Below are positions 21,430-31,600 of a stretch of 64,000 nt of DNA, one piece after another. Position 1 is the stretch's first letter. Each line of letters opens with the position of its first letter. This DNA is from Smittia aterrima (taxonomy: Eukaryota; Arthropoda; Insecta; Diptera; Chironomidae), in contig CP093830.1 of NCBI GenBank assembly GCA_033063855.1, positions 4,650,854 to 4,714,853 on the forward strand, written 5' to 3'. A program made the position numbers and the translations under genes. The notes under the pieces were generated by a model. The model made no database searches, was not told the origin of the DNA, and saw only the letters and a list, made by a program, of their open reading frames with translations.

Positions 21430-21846
21430 ATGAAATCATTCATCGTCGGATTTGCTTTGATCGCAGTTGCATCTGCTGGAGCTTTGAGTTATGTCAAGAG
21501 AACTGATCACAACGACATCGGATATGGATCAAGTGGCATCGAAAGCGGTTCATTCGGAGGAAGCGAAGGAGGATATGAAGGTGGAGACTATCATTCGTAT
21601 CCAAAGTACAAGTTCGAATATGGAGTCAAAGATCCAAAGACTGGCGACCACAAAACTCAATGGGAAGTGAGAGATGGCGATCATGTTAAAGGAGAATACA
21701 CTTTGGATGAATCTGATGGCACCAAACGCGTCGTTGAGTATCACGCTGATGGCAAATCAGGTTTCCATGCAATCGTCAAGAAGATTGGTCATGCTCATCA
21801 CAGCATCGGAGGTCAAGGAGGATTCGGACAAGGAGGATTCCAGTAA
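21430..21846 (+). CDS. RR-2 cuticular protein, family A copy 5
   Basis: 138 residues and the most divergent A protein: GALSYV for GAFSYV, GGSEGG for GGSQGG, and RVVEYH in the RR-2 domain. Single exon. It is the central gene of the longest preserved unit, C3 (-), A5 (+), B3 (+), which may represent the ancestral arrangement. Confidence 0.95.
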   Translation: MKSFIVGFALIAVASAGALSYVKRTDHNDIGYGSSGIESGSFGGSEGGYEGGDYHSYPKYKFEYGVKDPKTGDHKTQWEVRDGDHVKGEYTLDESDGTKRVVEYHADGKSGFHAIVKKIGHAHHSIGGQGGFGQGGFQ

Positions 21847-22113
21847 ACTAAGTCAAATAGAAAATGTTGCAACGAGAATAAATTAATTTAATGAGCAATG
21901 CATATTTGTTGTTTATTTTAATTGATTTCGCTTCAAGCTTGATTTCATTTCCAAATTTTAGAAAAAGCTTTCGTGACATAATGTTGCTGACATTGAACTT
22001 CAAACTCAAAGTAAATTAAATGTTGTTTTGCTTAAAGGCTTTAAGTTAAAGCTTATTGGGCGTATCAAAAAGAAATGTCGCAAGTGTCAGTACAACTTTC
22101 CGATTGATTTTGC

Positions 22114-22152
22114 TATAAATACCGAAAGCATTTCGGTAATCAGCATCAGTTT
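22114..22152 (+). promoter_or_regulatory. Core promoter of B3 with inverted repeat
   Basis: TATAAAT at 22114-22120, ACCGAAAGCATTTCGGT at 22121-22137, and a CATCAGTT initiator near 22144-22151. Upstream DNA has drifted relative to the other B genes, but the inverted repeat is unchanged. Confidence 0.75.
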
Positions 22153-22197
22153 CAGTTTTCCTTTCAAACTTCAATCACTTCAAGAAAATCAATCAAA

Positions 22198-22608
22198 ATG
22201 AACAATCTTACAATGATCCTCGGATTGGCTTTGATCGCCTTTGCTGCAGCTCATGGAGGTGAGAGTTACGTCAAGCGTCACGATGAACATGGACATCACA
22301 CAATCGTCTCTCATCATGGAGGCGAAGGACATGGACACGGAGGAGATGGTCACGGAAAAGGAGAGTCCCACGATTACTATCATCATCCAGCTTACAAATT
22401 CGAATATGGAGTGAAAGACCCAAAGACAAAGGATCATCACAGCCAATGGGAACATCGCGATGGAGATGTCGTTAAGGGAGAATACACTTTGGATGAAGCT
22501 GATGGCACAAAACGCGTCGTCAAATACACTTCCGATAAGAAATCAGGATTCAACGCTGTCGTCGAAAGAATCGGACACGCTCACCACCCACACGCCCATC
22601 ATCATTAA
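22198..22608 (+). CDS. RR-2 cuticular protein, family B copy 3
   Basis: 136 residues, identical to B2 and B4. Start at 22198, 78 bp after the TATA box ends. Intronless. It follows A5 by 351 bp. The nucleotide differences from B4 are few and silent. Confidence 0.95.
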   Translation: MNNLTMILGLALIAFAAAHGGESYVKRHDEHGHHTIVSHHGGEGHGHGGDGHGKGESHDYYHHPAYKFEYGVKDPKTKDHHSQWEHRDGDVVKGEYTLDEADGTKRVVKYTSDKKSGFNAVVERIGHAHHPHAHHH

Positions 22609-23341
22609 GTGGAAATCATCAAACGCTGTGATAGAAAAATTAGCAATGAACTGAAGTCAATAAAATAAATTTTAAATCAGATATCAAAAATAGAAATCTA
22701 TCAAAATAAGGATGTCAATCAAATCTCTGAACTTCGAGTCATATTGCCAGGAAATGTCAGAAATTTAAAAGCTCTGAGTAAACTGTATGTTTCAACTAAA
22801 CATTGGGAAATTATGTTGAAACGTCTCTGCAAAAAAATAGAACAAAACTGATGAAGCGTAGTGATGGGCGGAAATGTCGCGTGGCAAATATCGTGTGGCT
22901 TGAGTAAGCTTATTTGCTGCGTGCTTTTAAACTGATGAATCAATTGTTTCAAATGCTTTCAATCACTCTATTCAATGCCAGCTATTTGAAACTTTGTCGC
23001 AACTTGCAATTTCGTTTCATGTTTATTTTTAAAGTTTCATAAAAAAACCAACTCGTGCGAGCAATTGGAGAACGAACATACGCACGAATCTGTCGAGACT
23101 GAGACACAAACTTTACTCTTTCAAGTTCAGAGTCTTATAATGAGAGGTCAATTTGAGCAACAAATGACTTCTCGAGTGGTCGTGAAAGTTGAAAAAAAAA
23201 TTTAAATGAAGATCTCTAAGAATATTACAGAAAATAAAAGCTTTGAAAAACTGTTTAAACATTTTCGAAAGTTTCAAGTTTGCCAAGAACACTCAACGTT
23301 CGTGTGAAGAACAAATGCGTTTTTATTGATCAATCGATTCG
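22609..23341. other. Intergenic region between B3 and A6
   Basis: About 730 bp. From about 23268 onward (GTTTCAAGTTTGCCAAG) the sequence matches the A-proximal half of the C/A promoter; before that it is unrelated. So A6 kept its proximal promoter but has no C gene partner. No coding frame is supported. Confidence 0.6.
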
Positions 23342-23427
23342 TATAAAAAGTGCATCGGCGAAGTCTCAATCATCACTTCAAGTTAAGCTTTCAACCGTAA
23401 AACAAAACAATCAAAACAATTAACAAA

Positions 23428-23844
23428 ATGAAATCATTCATCGTCGGATTTGCTTTGATCGCAGTTGCATCTGCTGGAGCTTTCAGTTATGTCAAGAGAA
23501 CTGATCACAACGACATCGGATATGGATCAAGTGGCATCGAAAGCGGTTCATTCGGAGGAAGTCAAGGAGGATATGAAGGTGGAGACTATCATTCGTATCC
23601 AAAGTACAAGTTCGAATATGGAGTCAAAGATCCAAAGACTGGCGACCACAAAACTCAATGGGAAGTGAGAGATGGCGATCATGTTAAAGGCGAATACACT
23701 TTGGATGAATCTGATGGCACCAAACGCGTCGTTGAGTATCACGCTGATGGCAAATCAGGTTTCCATGCAATCGTCAAGAAGATTGGTCATGCTCATCACA
23801 GCGTCGGAGGTCAAGGAGGATTCGGCCAAGGAGGATTCCAGTAA
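23428..23844 (+). CDS. RR-2 cuticular protein, family A copy 6
   Basis: 138 residues; RVVEYH in the RR-2 domain and HSVGGQ for HSIGGQ near the C-terminus. Single exon; TATA at 23342-23349. It retains the ATTGATCAAT palindrome seen upstream of A1. Followed 339 bp later by B4. Confidence 0.95.
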   Translation: MKSFIVGFALIAVASAGAFSYVKRTDHNDIGYGSSGIESGSFGGSQGGYEGGDYHSYPKYKFEYGVKDPKTGDHKTQWEVRDGDHVKGEYTLDESDGTKRVVEYHADGKSGFHAIVKKIGHAHHSVGGQGGFGQGGFQ

Positions 23845-24099
23845 ACTAAGTCAAATTAGAAAATATCGCAACGAGAATAAATTAATTAATTTAATGAGCA
23901 ATTTAATTTTTGTTGTTTGGTTTAATTCTATTCCACTTCAAGCTTGATTTCGTTTTCCAAATTTTGTTTTAATGAAAAAGCTTTCGTGACTTTGAACTTC
24001 CAACTCAAAGTAAACCAAAAGAGTTTTTGCTTAAAGCTCAAGTGGGCATGTCGAAGAGAAATGTCGCAAGTGTCAGTGCAACTTTCCGATCGATTTTGC

Positions 24100-24138
24100 T
24101 ATAAATACCGAAAGCATTTCGGTAATCAGCATCAGTTT
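24100..24138 (+). promoter_or_regulatory. Core promoter of B4 with inverted repeat
   Basis: TATAAAT at 24100-24106, ACCGAAAGCATTTCGGT at 24107-24123 and a CATCAGTT initiator near 24130-24137. Nearly identical to the B1 promoter. Confidence 0.75.
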
Positions 24139-24183
24139 CAGTTTTCCTTTCAAACTTCAATCACTTCAAGTAAATCAATCAAA

Positions 24184-24594
24184 ATGAACAATCTTACAAT
24201 GATCCTCGGATTGGCTTTGATCGCCTTTGCTGCAGCTCATGGAGGTGAGAGTTACGTCAAGCGTCACGATGAACATGGACATCACACAATCGTCTCTCAT
24301 CATGGAGGAGAAGGACATGGACACGGAGGAGATGGTCATGGAAAAGGAGAGTCCCATGATTACTATCATCATCCAGCTTACAAATTCGAATATGGAGTGA
24401 AAGACCCAAAGACAAAAGATCATCACAGCCAATGGGAACATCGCGATGGAGATGTCGTTAAGGGAGAATACACTTTGGATGAAGCTGATGGCACAAAACG
24501 CGTCGTCAAATACACTTCCGATAAGAAATCAGGATTCAACGCTGTCGTCGAAAGAATCGGACACGCTCACCACCCACACGCCCATCATCATTAA
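24184..24594 (+). CDS. RR-2 cuticular protein, family B copy 4
   Basis: 136 residues, identical to B2 and B3. The open frame runs upstream to 23944 through the intergenic DNA and core promoter; the true start is 24184, where the signal peptide begins. Intronless. Confidence 0.95.
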   Translation: MNNLTMILGLALIAFAAAHGGESYVKRHDEHGHHTIVSHHGGEGHGHGGDGHGKGESHDYYHHPAYKFEYGVKDPKTKDHHSQWEHRDGDVVKGEYTLDEADGTKRVVKYTSDKKSGFNAVVERIGHAHHPHAHHH

Positions 24595-24942
24595 GTGAAA
24601 ATCAAACAAACGCTGTGATACGTAGAAAAATTGTTACCGAATAAAAGTCATTATTGAAATAAATCAAAATTCTCAAGAACTTGTTTCGCTTTCATAAAAA
24701 AAATCCAATTAATCTTCTCCTACAAAGTGTGCTGTAAGTTTCTGTTCCAACTTTTATTCACTTACGCTAATTTCTTATGCAATTCTTTGCATAATAAATT
24801 CGGCAAATGCACTGAATTGCATCGAAATTTCGAATGTAGTGGGAAGACTTGAGTTTGCTTATAAAAACTTGATTTATTCGTTCCGTGTTCAATTCAATTC
24901 AAGTCAATCAGCAAATCAAAGCAAGTTATTAATATTTAGAAG

Positions 24943-25397
24943 ATGAGCTCGTTAACTGTAAGCTACGAATAAATTTAAAATCGTTTCGTCTAATAAAAGA
25001 TTTCATTCAGATTCTCGTCACTTTCGCTTTGATCGCAGTTGCATCTGCTGGAGGAAGCAGCTACGTCAAGAGAAACGATTACAATGGATACGGATTTGAA
25101 ACGAGCGGACTGAGTGAAGGCTCCGAATATTCTGGAGGAGACGAGTACAAAGATTATTACGCTTATCCAAAGTATAAGTTCGAATATGGTGTGAAAGATC
25201 ATCACACAGGCGACCACAAAACTCAATGGGAAGAGAGAGATGGCGATCATGTTAAAGGAGAATACACTTTGGATGAACCTGATGGCACCAAACGCATCGT
25301 TGAGTATCACGCTGATGGCAAATCAGGTTTCCACGCAATCGTCAAGAAGATTGGCCACTCTTATCAGGGAATCGGAAGCTACGGAGGTGGATATTAA
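24943..25397 (+). CDS. RR-2 cuticular protein G, two exons
   Basis: Exons at 24943-24957 (MSSLT) and 25011-25397; 53-nt intron (GTAAGC donor, TTTCATTCAG acceptor). The product has 133 residues with a signal peptide to about residue 19 ([10 protein letters not shown], as in family A), a Gly/Ser/Tyr-rich linker, the RR-2 domain at about 57-120 and a Gly/Tyr tail ending YGGGY. Closest to family A in both linker and tail, so G looks like the intron-bearing relative of A. TATAAAAA at 24860-24867. Confidence 0.92.
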
Positions 25398-25709
25398 CTA
25401 TAAAGATAAAATTAGTCAACCATAAAGCTGTGAACATAATAAACCAAAGCATTCATTGAATAACTTTACTTATTTCGCTTGTCGATATTTTCTTCGCGAA
25501 CCGGTTTTTGCATGCAAAGAGAGTGAAAATCTACCGGTAGCATGTCAATCACTGAGGAGACATCAACAACACGTTTGATATTTTTTTTCTCATCCGGTGT
25601 TACGCGACGATTGAAAATGCATTTGTGAATTTCAATTATTTTATTTTTAGTCATTCGCAGTTTGTCGAATTTTCATTCGTGAGCCGTTTCAAATCGATTT
25701 GAGGTAATA
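25398..25709. other. Convergent 3' region between G and H
   Basis: About 310 bp between convergent stop codons; AATAAA near 25438 could end the G transcript. No gene seen. Confidence 0.5.
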
Positions 25710-26313
25710 CTAATGATGGTAAAGTTTGCTGTAGCTGTTAGCATAGCCATAAGGTTCATAATGTTGTGGTTGATGATGATAAGGTTGATGGTGATAGACT
25801 TGTGGATGATGGGCGTGTCCGATCTTCTTAACGACAGCGTTGAATCCGTGATGTTTGTCTGCGGTGTACTGAACGACTCGTTTTGTGCCATCAGCTTCAT
25901 CCAAAGTGTATTCGCCTTTAACAACATCTCCGTCGCGAGTTTCCCATTGACTCTTGTGGTCGCCAGTGTGAGCGTCTTTCACACCATACTCGAATTTGTA
26001 CTTGGGATAGGAATGGTAATCCTGATGATAATCTGGTGCATAACCAGAATTGTGTCCCCAGCTGTGTTGAATTGGCGCAGCATGAGCATGAGCGTACACA
26101 ACAGGTTGATGAGCAATAATCAGTGGCTGCTCGTGGTGATGATAATCATGGTGAACAATTCCGTCTTGTCTGCTTGCGTAGCTCGTTGCTAACGAGTGTG
26201 AGCTAGCCGCAGCCACAAGAGCGAAAGACAAAACAATCTGAAGAAGAAAAATATTTTTTTAGTTGAAATATTTGTCTTCGATTTGTGAATCTTCTTACGG
26301 TGAATGAATTCAT
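25710..26313 (-). CDS. RR-2 cuticular protein H, two exons
   Basis: Exons at 26299-26313 (MNSFT) and 25710-26237; 61-nt intron (GTAAGA donor, TTCTTCAG acceptor). At 180 residues it is the largest cuticle protein of the cluster. Signal peptide at about 1-18, a long linker rich in His, Tyr, Ala and Pro (YAHAHAAP), RR-2 domain at about 82-144 and an extended His/Tyr/Pro tail ([18 protein letters not shown]). Minus-strand TATAAATACCG begins at 26381 and shares 11 bases with the B core promoter; TCAGTT initiator at 26351-26346. It marks the distal edge of the array. Confidence 0.92.
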
Positions 26314-27073
26314 GTTTAATGTTACTAAATTGAAGTCGAAATGTGAACTGATGTCGAATGTCGGTCCGAACGGTATTTATACAGATAAAAGATTTTAAGC
26401 TTCTACCAATTTTGAACCTCAAAAATTAAAAGTCTTCATGGAAACAAATGAAACAATTCAACGCTTGACATTGAATTACGGAAATTTTCTTTTTTTTTAT
26501 TTTGTACAGAAAATCGAAGTTCAATGAAATCAATTAAATGTTGACAATGCCACTGAAATGTAGAGCAATCAGAGGTTGGAACAATTTCTGATTGAAGCCC
26601 TTCATGCTTGAGCATGTTAAATGAAAACAATAAATCAATGATAGGATAAGCCATCTCTGAGCTTCAATTAACATTTTCATAAAAAACAATGAAAATATTA
26701 ATCGAATCAATTTGTTTGATTATGTGTCGCTAAGAAATTACATTCGTTTATGAGCTGAACGGTGTGCAAATGCGTTTCATAACTGAGACAATTAAAAAAT
26801 GAGTTAATCACTGACCTACCGCAATGCGAAAGATAATATCCACTCACAAAGAAACTGGTTCATTAATTTGTTGCTGTCGACGTTGCAGCATTGTTGGAAG
26901 AGCTTGCATTCTTCGGTGAGGCAAAATCTTTCGTCAAATCAAAGAAAACATCGAAACTCGTTTAGTGTAAATTTAAGTTCCTCAACCTCAACATCGCACT
27001 CGAATGAAATCGTTTGGAAAAAAACGTGAAACGTGATATCAATTTGCTGACTCTTATCTAAGAAGAAATTATC
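26314..27073. other. Divergent intergenic region between H and the GT92 gene
   Basis: Holds the H core promoter at about 26346-26381 and presumably the GT92 promoter. No other coding frame is supported. Confidence 0.55.
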
Positions 27074-28626
27074 ATGTGGGCCAAATATTATTTTCTTGTT
27101 TTCAGTCAAACGTTTCAGTTCACAATGAATATTTGTCGTGCGAAGCGACGATTATTTTTTCTTACGATAATTGTCGTAGGAGTTTTAGTTTTGATTTTTT
27201 ATCTCTTCGGAAAGTTAGCTGAGCTTAAAAATGCTCCAGTTGCAGTCAAAACTTTTATTGACGAAAAATTCCCCAGCGAATATGAATGTAAGTCAAATAG
27301 ACTGAAGCTTAACTTATTAATCTCATTGAAACTGTTTTAGTGCCAGCGAATATTACTAAATGCATGAATCATCCTCCGCTTGGAGAGATTTATATCGAAA
27401 ATGAATTCTGGCAAGTTCTAGTAACTTCAAATGTTACTTTTAAAATGTTAAACGCTTATTATGATAACAGAGAAGCCTCAAAAGTAGGACCTGTTATCAG
27501 AATTCTCGCCTACATCAACCAGCCATTTCCCGAAGTGAAAACGTTTTGTCAATTAAAATTCACGGGAAGTCGAGATCCCATCGTTGTCCAAACCTATGAA
27601 TATCGATTGATGTGGTATACGGAATGGGGAATCAACGCGCAGGGATCACAGCCTCATCTTATTTCGTGTATAAACCCTTTCGCTTCATTTGGCCTAGTGC
27701 CTCTCACTGTTTCTCTTGTCGAGAACGAATGCGATGAAGCTTCGAATAGTTTAGAAATAATTTACAATGAGCCGGAGATTGGAAAGAAGAAGCCTTTTGG
27801 AGTTTGCGTAAAGCATTTAGATTTCATGGATGATCAATCGGCTCTCATTACAGAATGGATTGAAACTCTAACGTTGCTAGGAGCTCACAAAATATTCGTT
27901 TATGTGATAAAATTGCATTCAAACATGATGAGAACCTTGAAGTATTACGAGACAACAGGAAGGGTTAAAGTAGAAATGATTGCAGAGCCAGCAGGCTTGC
28001 CTAAGAGAAAGGATAACGTGAAGCAATGGCTTCAAAACGAAATGATTTCATTAAACGACTGTTTGTACAAGCATATGTACGAGTACGAGTATTTATCGCT
28101 TTTAGATATTGACGAGATAATTTTGCCGACAAAGCCCAAAGACAAAACATGGAGCGATCTGTTAGCTCGAGTTACTGAAAAAGGGAAATTGCCACGCAAA
28201 GATGCTTACGTCGCTAGAAATGTTTTCTTCTTATCAGACAACAATCACGAAGGCGAAATTCAGCCAGAAGTTCCTCCCAACATGCCAATGCTTCAACACA
28301 TTTACCGAGCACAAAACTTCTCGGGACTTGTCATCGAAGCGAAATCCTTTCACAACACTGAGACTGTTATTGTGATTCATAATCACTTTCCAATGCAATG
28401 CTTCAATAAAAACCGTTGTAGTTGGACACATATTCCTGAAGAAGACGCGCAGCTTCAGCATTATAGACGAGATTGCGAGAATTATCCAAAAGACGAGTGT
28501 CAGGGATTTAAAGACAACACAGTTAAAGACTTGACATTGTGGAAGTACAAAGATGAGCTGATAAAGAATTTTAAACAATCTATAAATGCTCAGATAACGA
28601 ATCAGCTTGATGAATCAAGAAAATAA
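27074..28626 (+). CDS. Glycosyltransferase family 92 (DUF23) protein
   Basis: Exons 27074-27287 and 27341-28626 with a 53-nt intron (GTAAGT donor, TGTTTTAG acceptor), giving 499 residues from the ATG at 27074, or 482 from the in-frame ATG at 27125, which puts Arg/Lys residues directly before the membrane segment and may be the real start. One transmembrane segment near the N-terminus (LFFLTIIVVGVLVLIFYLFG) indicates a Golgi type II enzyme. The GT92 fold is visible from FGVCVKHLDF through WIETLTLLGAHKIFVYV to the DXD-type metal site in SLLDIDEIILP, then NHFPMQCF. GT92 enzymes include galactosyltransferases acting on glycan core structures; the exact substrate here cannot be read from sequence. 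Confidence 0.88.
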
Positions 28627-31600
28627 AATTGACTTAAGGAAGAATCATTGAATAAGAGAAAAGAAGATCAAGCCATAGTTCAGTGTCGTTATTCCCTAAA
28701 CTCGCTAAAGAAACTTTTCTCGCCAGCACATAAGAACTGAAAATAATAAACTTTTCATGGTTGTTGATGAAACTTTTATTTCTTTGCTGTCGGTGTTAGA
28801 TTTTGATTTTCTCATCCACAGTCGAAAGAAATCTCAGAGCCATAAGAAGCAACTGGAAAAGTTTCTTTTATTATCCCGCAAAGTCTAAATTACAATACAT
28901 CGGAGCTCGAGTGAAACTTCGACGGAAGTTCGAGTCCCAGACGAGAAGTTTGCGTTATCACTTTTGGCACATTTTGTGAGTGACACGAATGTCATTGCAA
29001 CTGATAAAGGTTTATCTTATCGACATCGACTTATCATCGACAGATTACGAGGGAAAATTCATAAAACTTGTCAAGCTTTGAGTGCGAATAAGTCACGCTC
29101 ATCGAAAGGACTTTATCGACAAACTATTCATGTTTCAGATTAATTCGAAGTCTTATCAATGTTTCACAACAACGACTTGCATTTGTAGTGATGATTGCGG
29201 CTTTGTTAATGCACTGTGAGTCGTCGAATCGACCACCGCATGCAAATCCGCTCGCTAAAGTTATGATACGAGTTTATTGCAGAAATGCTGACTAATCCGA
29301 TTAAGAGATTTTCGATAAAAGTGACTTCACTTCGTTCTACGCCGCTTCGTGAGCATAAAATGTTTTCTCCGTTCACACACACACGAGATTTCCTCATCCA
29401 CAATTTTTTTTTCTCTCTCTGTGCAGTGCTTCGACTCATGTGAAAAATGAACTGTGATGACAGCGTCGAAAAAATCCTTCAAGCGTAATCTGAAAAATGA
29501 TTTAAATTTTCGTCTCAATTGAGAGAATGCCAGCAATGACGATGATGTATAACTTTTTGTGACATGATTATGATTCACTCTTTGACCTCTTTGTTTACGG
29601 CTTCTCGATGGAATGCTTCGAGTTCAATAATTTCTAAGCTCATTGAACGTTCTAAGCGAATCCAATTTTCAAGAGTTTAATCTGGTTAATGCTTGCGCCA
29701 AATCAACTCGGCATGTTCCCTGCAATCAAAGTGAGGCTTGTAAACTTTCACTACAATCATATGCATGGACGATGATTGCATCACAGCGATTCGCCCGCCC
29801 GCCTGCCCTTGTGTAATTTCATGTAACAACAATTGCAAACATTTCTGAAAATATTGTTTATTCAAATGAGAATTTCACGAATTAGTGCAAAGTGTGGAAT
29901 TTTTAATTCAATTATAAAATATGCATTTCGATGTTGGAAGAGATGAGCAGCGGCGAGAGGGCAACGGTAATGCGATCAGACACAAAAGGACTGGAAAAGC
30001 TTTTAAGCTTCAAAAAGCCGGATGTTGGAAAAAGTTAATTGGCGAATCTGTTGAAAATTTCATTTGCTGTTCAGCCTCGTGGAAATATCCGATCTAATTA
30101 CACAAGGGATAGAGAAACAATAAAAACTTTGATGCTAATAATTCCAACATCTCTCGCCAAACGGCAAACAACGGAAATATTTAATTCAGCTGTGCTTCGA
30201 ATGAATTCGCTTTTGTTTTCCACTCGCAGGGAAATAAAAATTACAAAATCCGATTACTCGCAAGCGCTTAACAAACAAACAAAACATTGAGAAGAAGATC
30301 TTAAGACTCTTGCTGACGACAAAAGGAATCATCACGAAGGAAACACATAATTCGGCATCGTCTTACGCCTTTGTGCCTTCGTCTTTTCGCTTGGCAAAAA
30401 GCGACAACGGAGGAAAAAAATGTAATAACAATAAATGTATGAAGATGGCAGGAGAGAAATGTATTTATTAAATCTAATATTTCGTTGCTCCTGCTCACCC
30501 TCTCTTGGATGTCTTTCTCACTGGCTCGTTCCGAAGGCATCAGCTAGCGCAAATAAGAAGCGAAAGGCATTTTCCAAGCGTAAAACACGGAAAATTACAA
30601 ATATCTTTATACGAGCGGCGAAGATTTATTAAAACAAATTTATTATGTCAGACATCGTTCTTTATTTCTGCTGCTTTCCCTCTGTAGTTTCATTAGTTCT
30701 TTTTCTCCTCTCTCACTCGCTCGCTCGTTCGTTGTTCAGCGTGTAAACTTTTTTTTTATTTCTTTTCGTGTTTCTAGAATTACGAACAGAAGGAAAATCC
30801 TTGTCGGCATTTTCCTTGTTTACCTTTCAGCTTGTTAAAATATTTGCTGAAGCTTTTCGTAACGTCACTGACGAATTGTAGCCTTGGGATACTGCAAGGA
30901 ATTCCGAAAATGGATCTTTGAATTGTTTTGTGGATGTATCATCATTTTTTTTTGTGTTTGGATCCGAGAGTTGAAATGTGAAATGGGGAAAACGGCAATA
31001 AGCGAAAAATTCCTCCAAAGGTAAACGAAGTTTCCAACTTGTTCGACATTTGTTGGTGTAACTAAAAGCTTTCAAAGTAAATATTGGATACGTTGGGGAA
31101 GCTTTCGCGTAGGCGTCACCATTGACCGATAAGCCGACTCGCAGCACAACAGGAAAAGAGTCATAAAATATAAATTATTGTTGTTGCCTAGTGCGACATA
31201 AAAAAAAGTATGTAATGCCAATGTTTTTATGTTTTTCTTTTTATGTTTTGCTACTTAATACAAACTACACACAATCTTTCTCATCTCGCCATGATTCGCC
31301 TACTGCAAGTTATTGTTGTTTATGTCGTCATGGGGAAACAGCACGAATATGACCTTTCGTCTTAGGGAATTCACCAAGAGAGCAATTTCGCTCAAAGCTC
31401 TAGGCGGAAAAGTGCAATATTCTCGTGAAAATATTTGTAAAGTACGTTTCAGGCTTTTCACTTCTCTTTCAGCGGAAGCTTTGAAATTCATTTTCAATAT
31501 GTGTGCACATGACTTCTTGCTAGCGGTATAGTGGCATCAAAGCTTTTTCACTCGATAGGAATAATTAGAATCTGCGATGGTAAGCGATGTTATCAAAGTC

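Larger units (their letters stand above)
20610..21890. repeat. Divergent C/A gene module, copy 3 (inverted)
   Basis: C3 (-), shared promoter, A5 (+). Inverted relative to copies 1 and 2; followed on the plus strand by B3, making the only C-A-B triplet in the window. Confidence 0.8.

Noticed and set aside
28915..28950. GTTCGAGTCCC resembling a tRNA B box
   Set aside because: No A box at the correct distance upstream and no acceptor-stem pairing.
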